Origin: an uncultured Bacillota bacterium
GTDB taxonomy: Bacteria; Bacillota; Clostridia; Caldicoprobacterales; UBA3941
Length of the DNA stretch: 7,691 nucleotides
Direction of reading: 5' to 3'
Assembly: GCA_937960725.1 (NCBI GenBank)
Contig: CALGOY010000095.1
Coordinates: 1-7,691 of the forward strand
Positions 7,014-7,691 of the stretch are shown piece after piece (the stretch's first letter is position 1; each line of letters starts with the position of its first letter). The position numbers and the translations under genes were made by a program. Below the pieces are notes generated by a model. The model worked only from the letters and a program-made list of their open reading frames with translations. It made no database searches and was not told the DNA's origin.

Positions 7014-7691
7014 TTGATAGAATATAAGGCTGCAAAGGTTATGGATATTTATCCTTTAGATGAAAATGTAGATGAAGTCATTTTGGATATAGACCATAGC
7101 TGTAAAAAGGCTTACAACTACAAAAATATGACAGGGAGTTTAGATATTGGAGACCGGGTACTGGTTAATACTACTGCCTGCAGCTTAAGGCTAGGAACGG
7201 GAGGTTATCACTTTATTATTGCTAACTTAGACAATTTAGAAAAACAAATGGGAAACTGGGGCCATGGAATGAAGCTCAAATACACCCCACAGCAGGTGCA
7301 CGTTTCTTTTTGCGAAGAGGAAGACAGCCCATACCACTCTCTTTTCCAAAATAGGCTAAAGCTTCAAGATAAAATTATCTACATTGGAGAGCTCCATAGT
7401 ATGCTATTACCGCTCTGTGCCTATTTTAAATATAATAAAAAGAACATAAAAATAGCTTGTATCATAACAGATCATGGGGCTTTACCTGTTTTCTTTAGCA
7501 ATAATATCCGGCTTCTTAAATCCTTAGAGCTATTAGATGCAACTATATCCATCGGCAACGCCTATGGTGGGGATTACGAATGTGTCAATATCTATACAGG
7601 ACTTCAGATGGCTTTAAATGTTTTAAAAGCAGATGTAATGCGTGACCCGCCGGTGGAAGTCCAACAATTCTTGTTCCTGCAAGGCGTTACC
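7014..7691 (+). CDS. DUF3866 family protein, N-terminal part (cut by window end)
   Basis: The frame is open for 226 codons to the window edge. The family (DUF3866) has no established function and usually has about 350-360 residues, so roughly 130 are missing. The N-terminus (2-75) carries NYKNMTGSLDIGDRVLVNTTA (36-56) and LRLGTGGYHFIIANLD (58-73), which fit the family pattern. Further motifs are GHGMKLKYTP (83-92), GELHSML (125-131), TDHGALPVFFS (152-162) and GNAYGGDYECVNIYTGL (181-197). I see no membrane helix. The start is a TTG at 7014: an in-frame TAG at 6999-7001 (the stop of the previous gene) excludes anything longer, and the peptide beginning there fits the usual M-I-x-V-like beginning. 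The ribosome site is within AAAGGTAGG (6994-7002), overlapping the upstream stop. It is the last visible gene of the apparent steA operon. Confidence 0.85.
   Translation, partial: MIEYKAAKVMDIYPLDENVDEVILDIDHSCKKAYNYKNMTGSLDIGDRVLVNTTACSLRLGTGGYHFIIANLDNLEKQMGNWGHGMKLKYTPQQVHVSFCEEEDSPYHSLFQNRLKLQDKIIYIGELHSMLLPLCAYFKYNKKNIKIACIITDHGALPVFFSNNIRLLKSLELLDATISIGNAYGGDYECVNIYTGLQMALNVLKADVMRDPPVEVQQFLFLQGVT

Overview
The window is a stretch of chromosome from a low-GC, endospore-forming Firmicute, most likely a member of the Clostridia. The evidence is the AT-rich base composition, the gene order recN–spoIVB–spo0A (classical in endospore formers), a Spo0A receiver/effector protein, a SpoIVB peptidase, and a downstream block (SteA, SteB-like, two glycolipid-type enzymes, DUF3866) that I associate with Clostridia. 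I cannot name the species. Everything runs on the + strand. I see no RNA gene, insertion sequence, CRISPR array or phage gene, and no intergenic gap exceeds about 190 bases.

Layout: (1) bases 1-801 are the C-terminal half of the DNA-repair ATPase RecN, cut by the window edge and followed by a Rho-independent terminator. (2) A 186-base gap holds an imperfect inverted repeat ahead of spoIVB, the forespore serine peptidase that triggers sigma-K activation. (3) A 162-base gap carries a near-consensus sigma-H promoter whose -10 region overlaps a perfect 0A box, then spo0A, the master regulator of sporulation, which ends in a strong terminator. (4) From about base 3350 a new transcription unit appears to begin: steA (TPK-like domain plus C-terminal membrane helix), a SteB/MctB-like membrane coiled-coil protein, a GT2 glycosyltransferase, a divergent MraY/WecA-like membrane phosphoglycosyl transferase, and a DUF3866 protein cut by the right edge. 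Gaps between these genes are 12-21 bases and contain no terminators, so they look co-transcribed.

How it fits together: the first three genes are the well-known repair/sporulation neighbourhood. The following five look like an envelope or septum module. SteA and SteB homologues in Corynebacterineae act in cell separation, and the GT2/MraY-like pair has the composition expected for building a polyprenol-linked saccharide. Their tight linkage next to spo0A suggests, but does not prove, a division- or sporulation-septum role. The most interesting points are this module, the non-canonical motifs in its MraY-like enzyme, and the promoter/0A-box overlap at spo0A.
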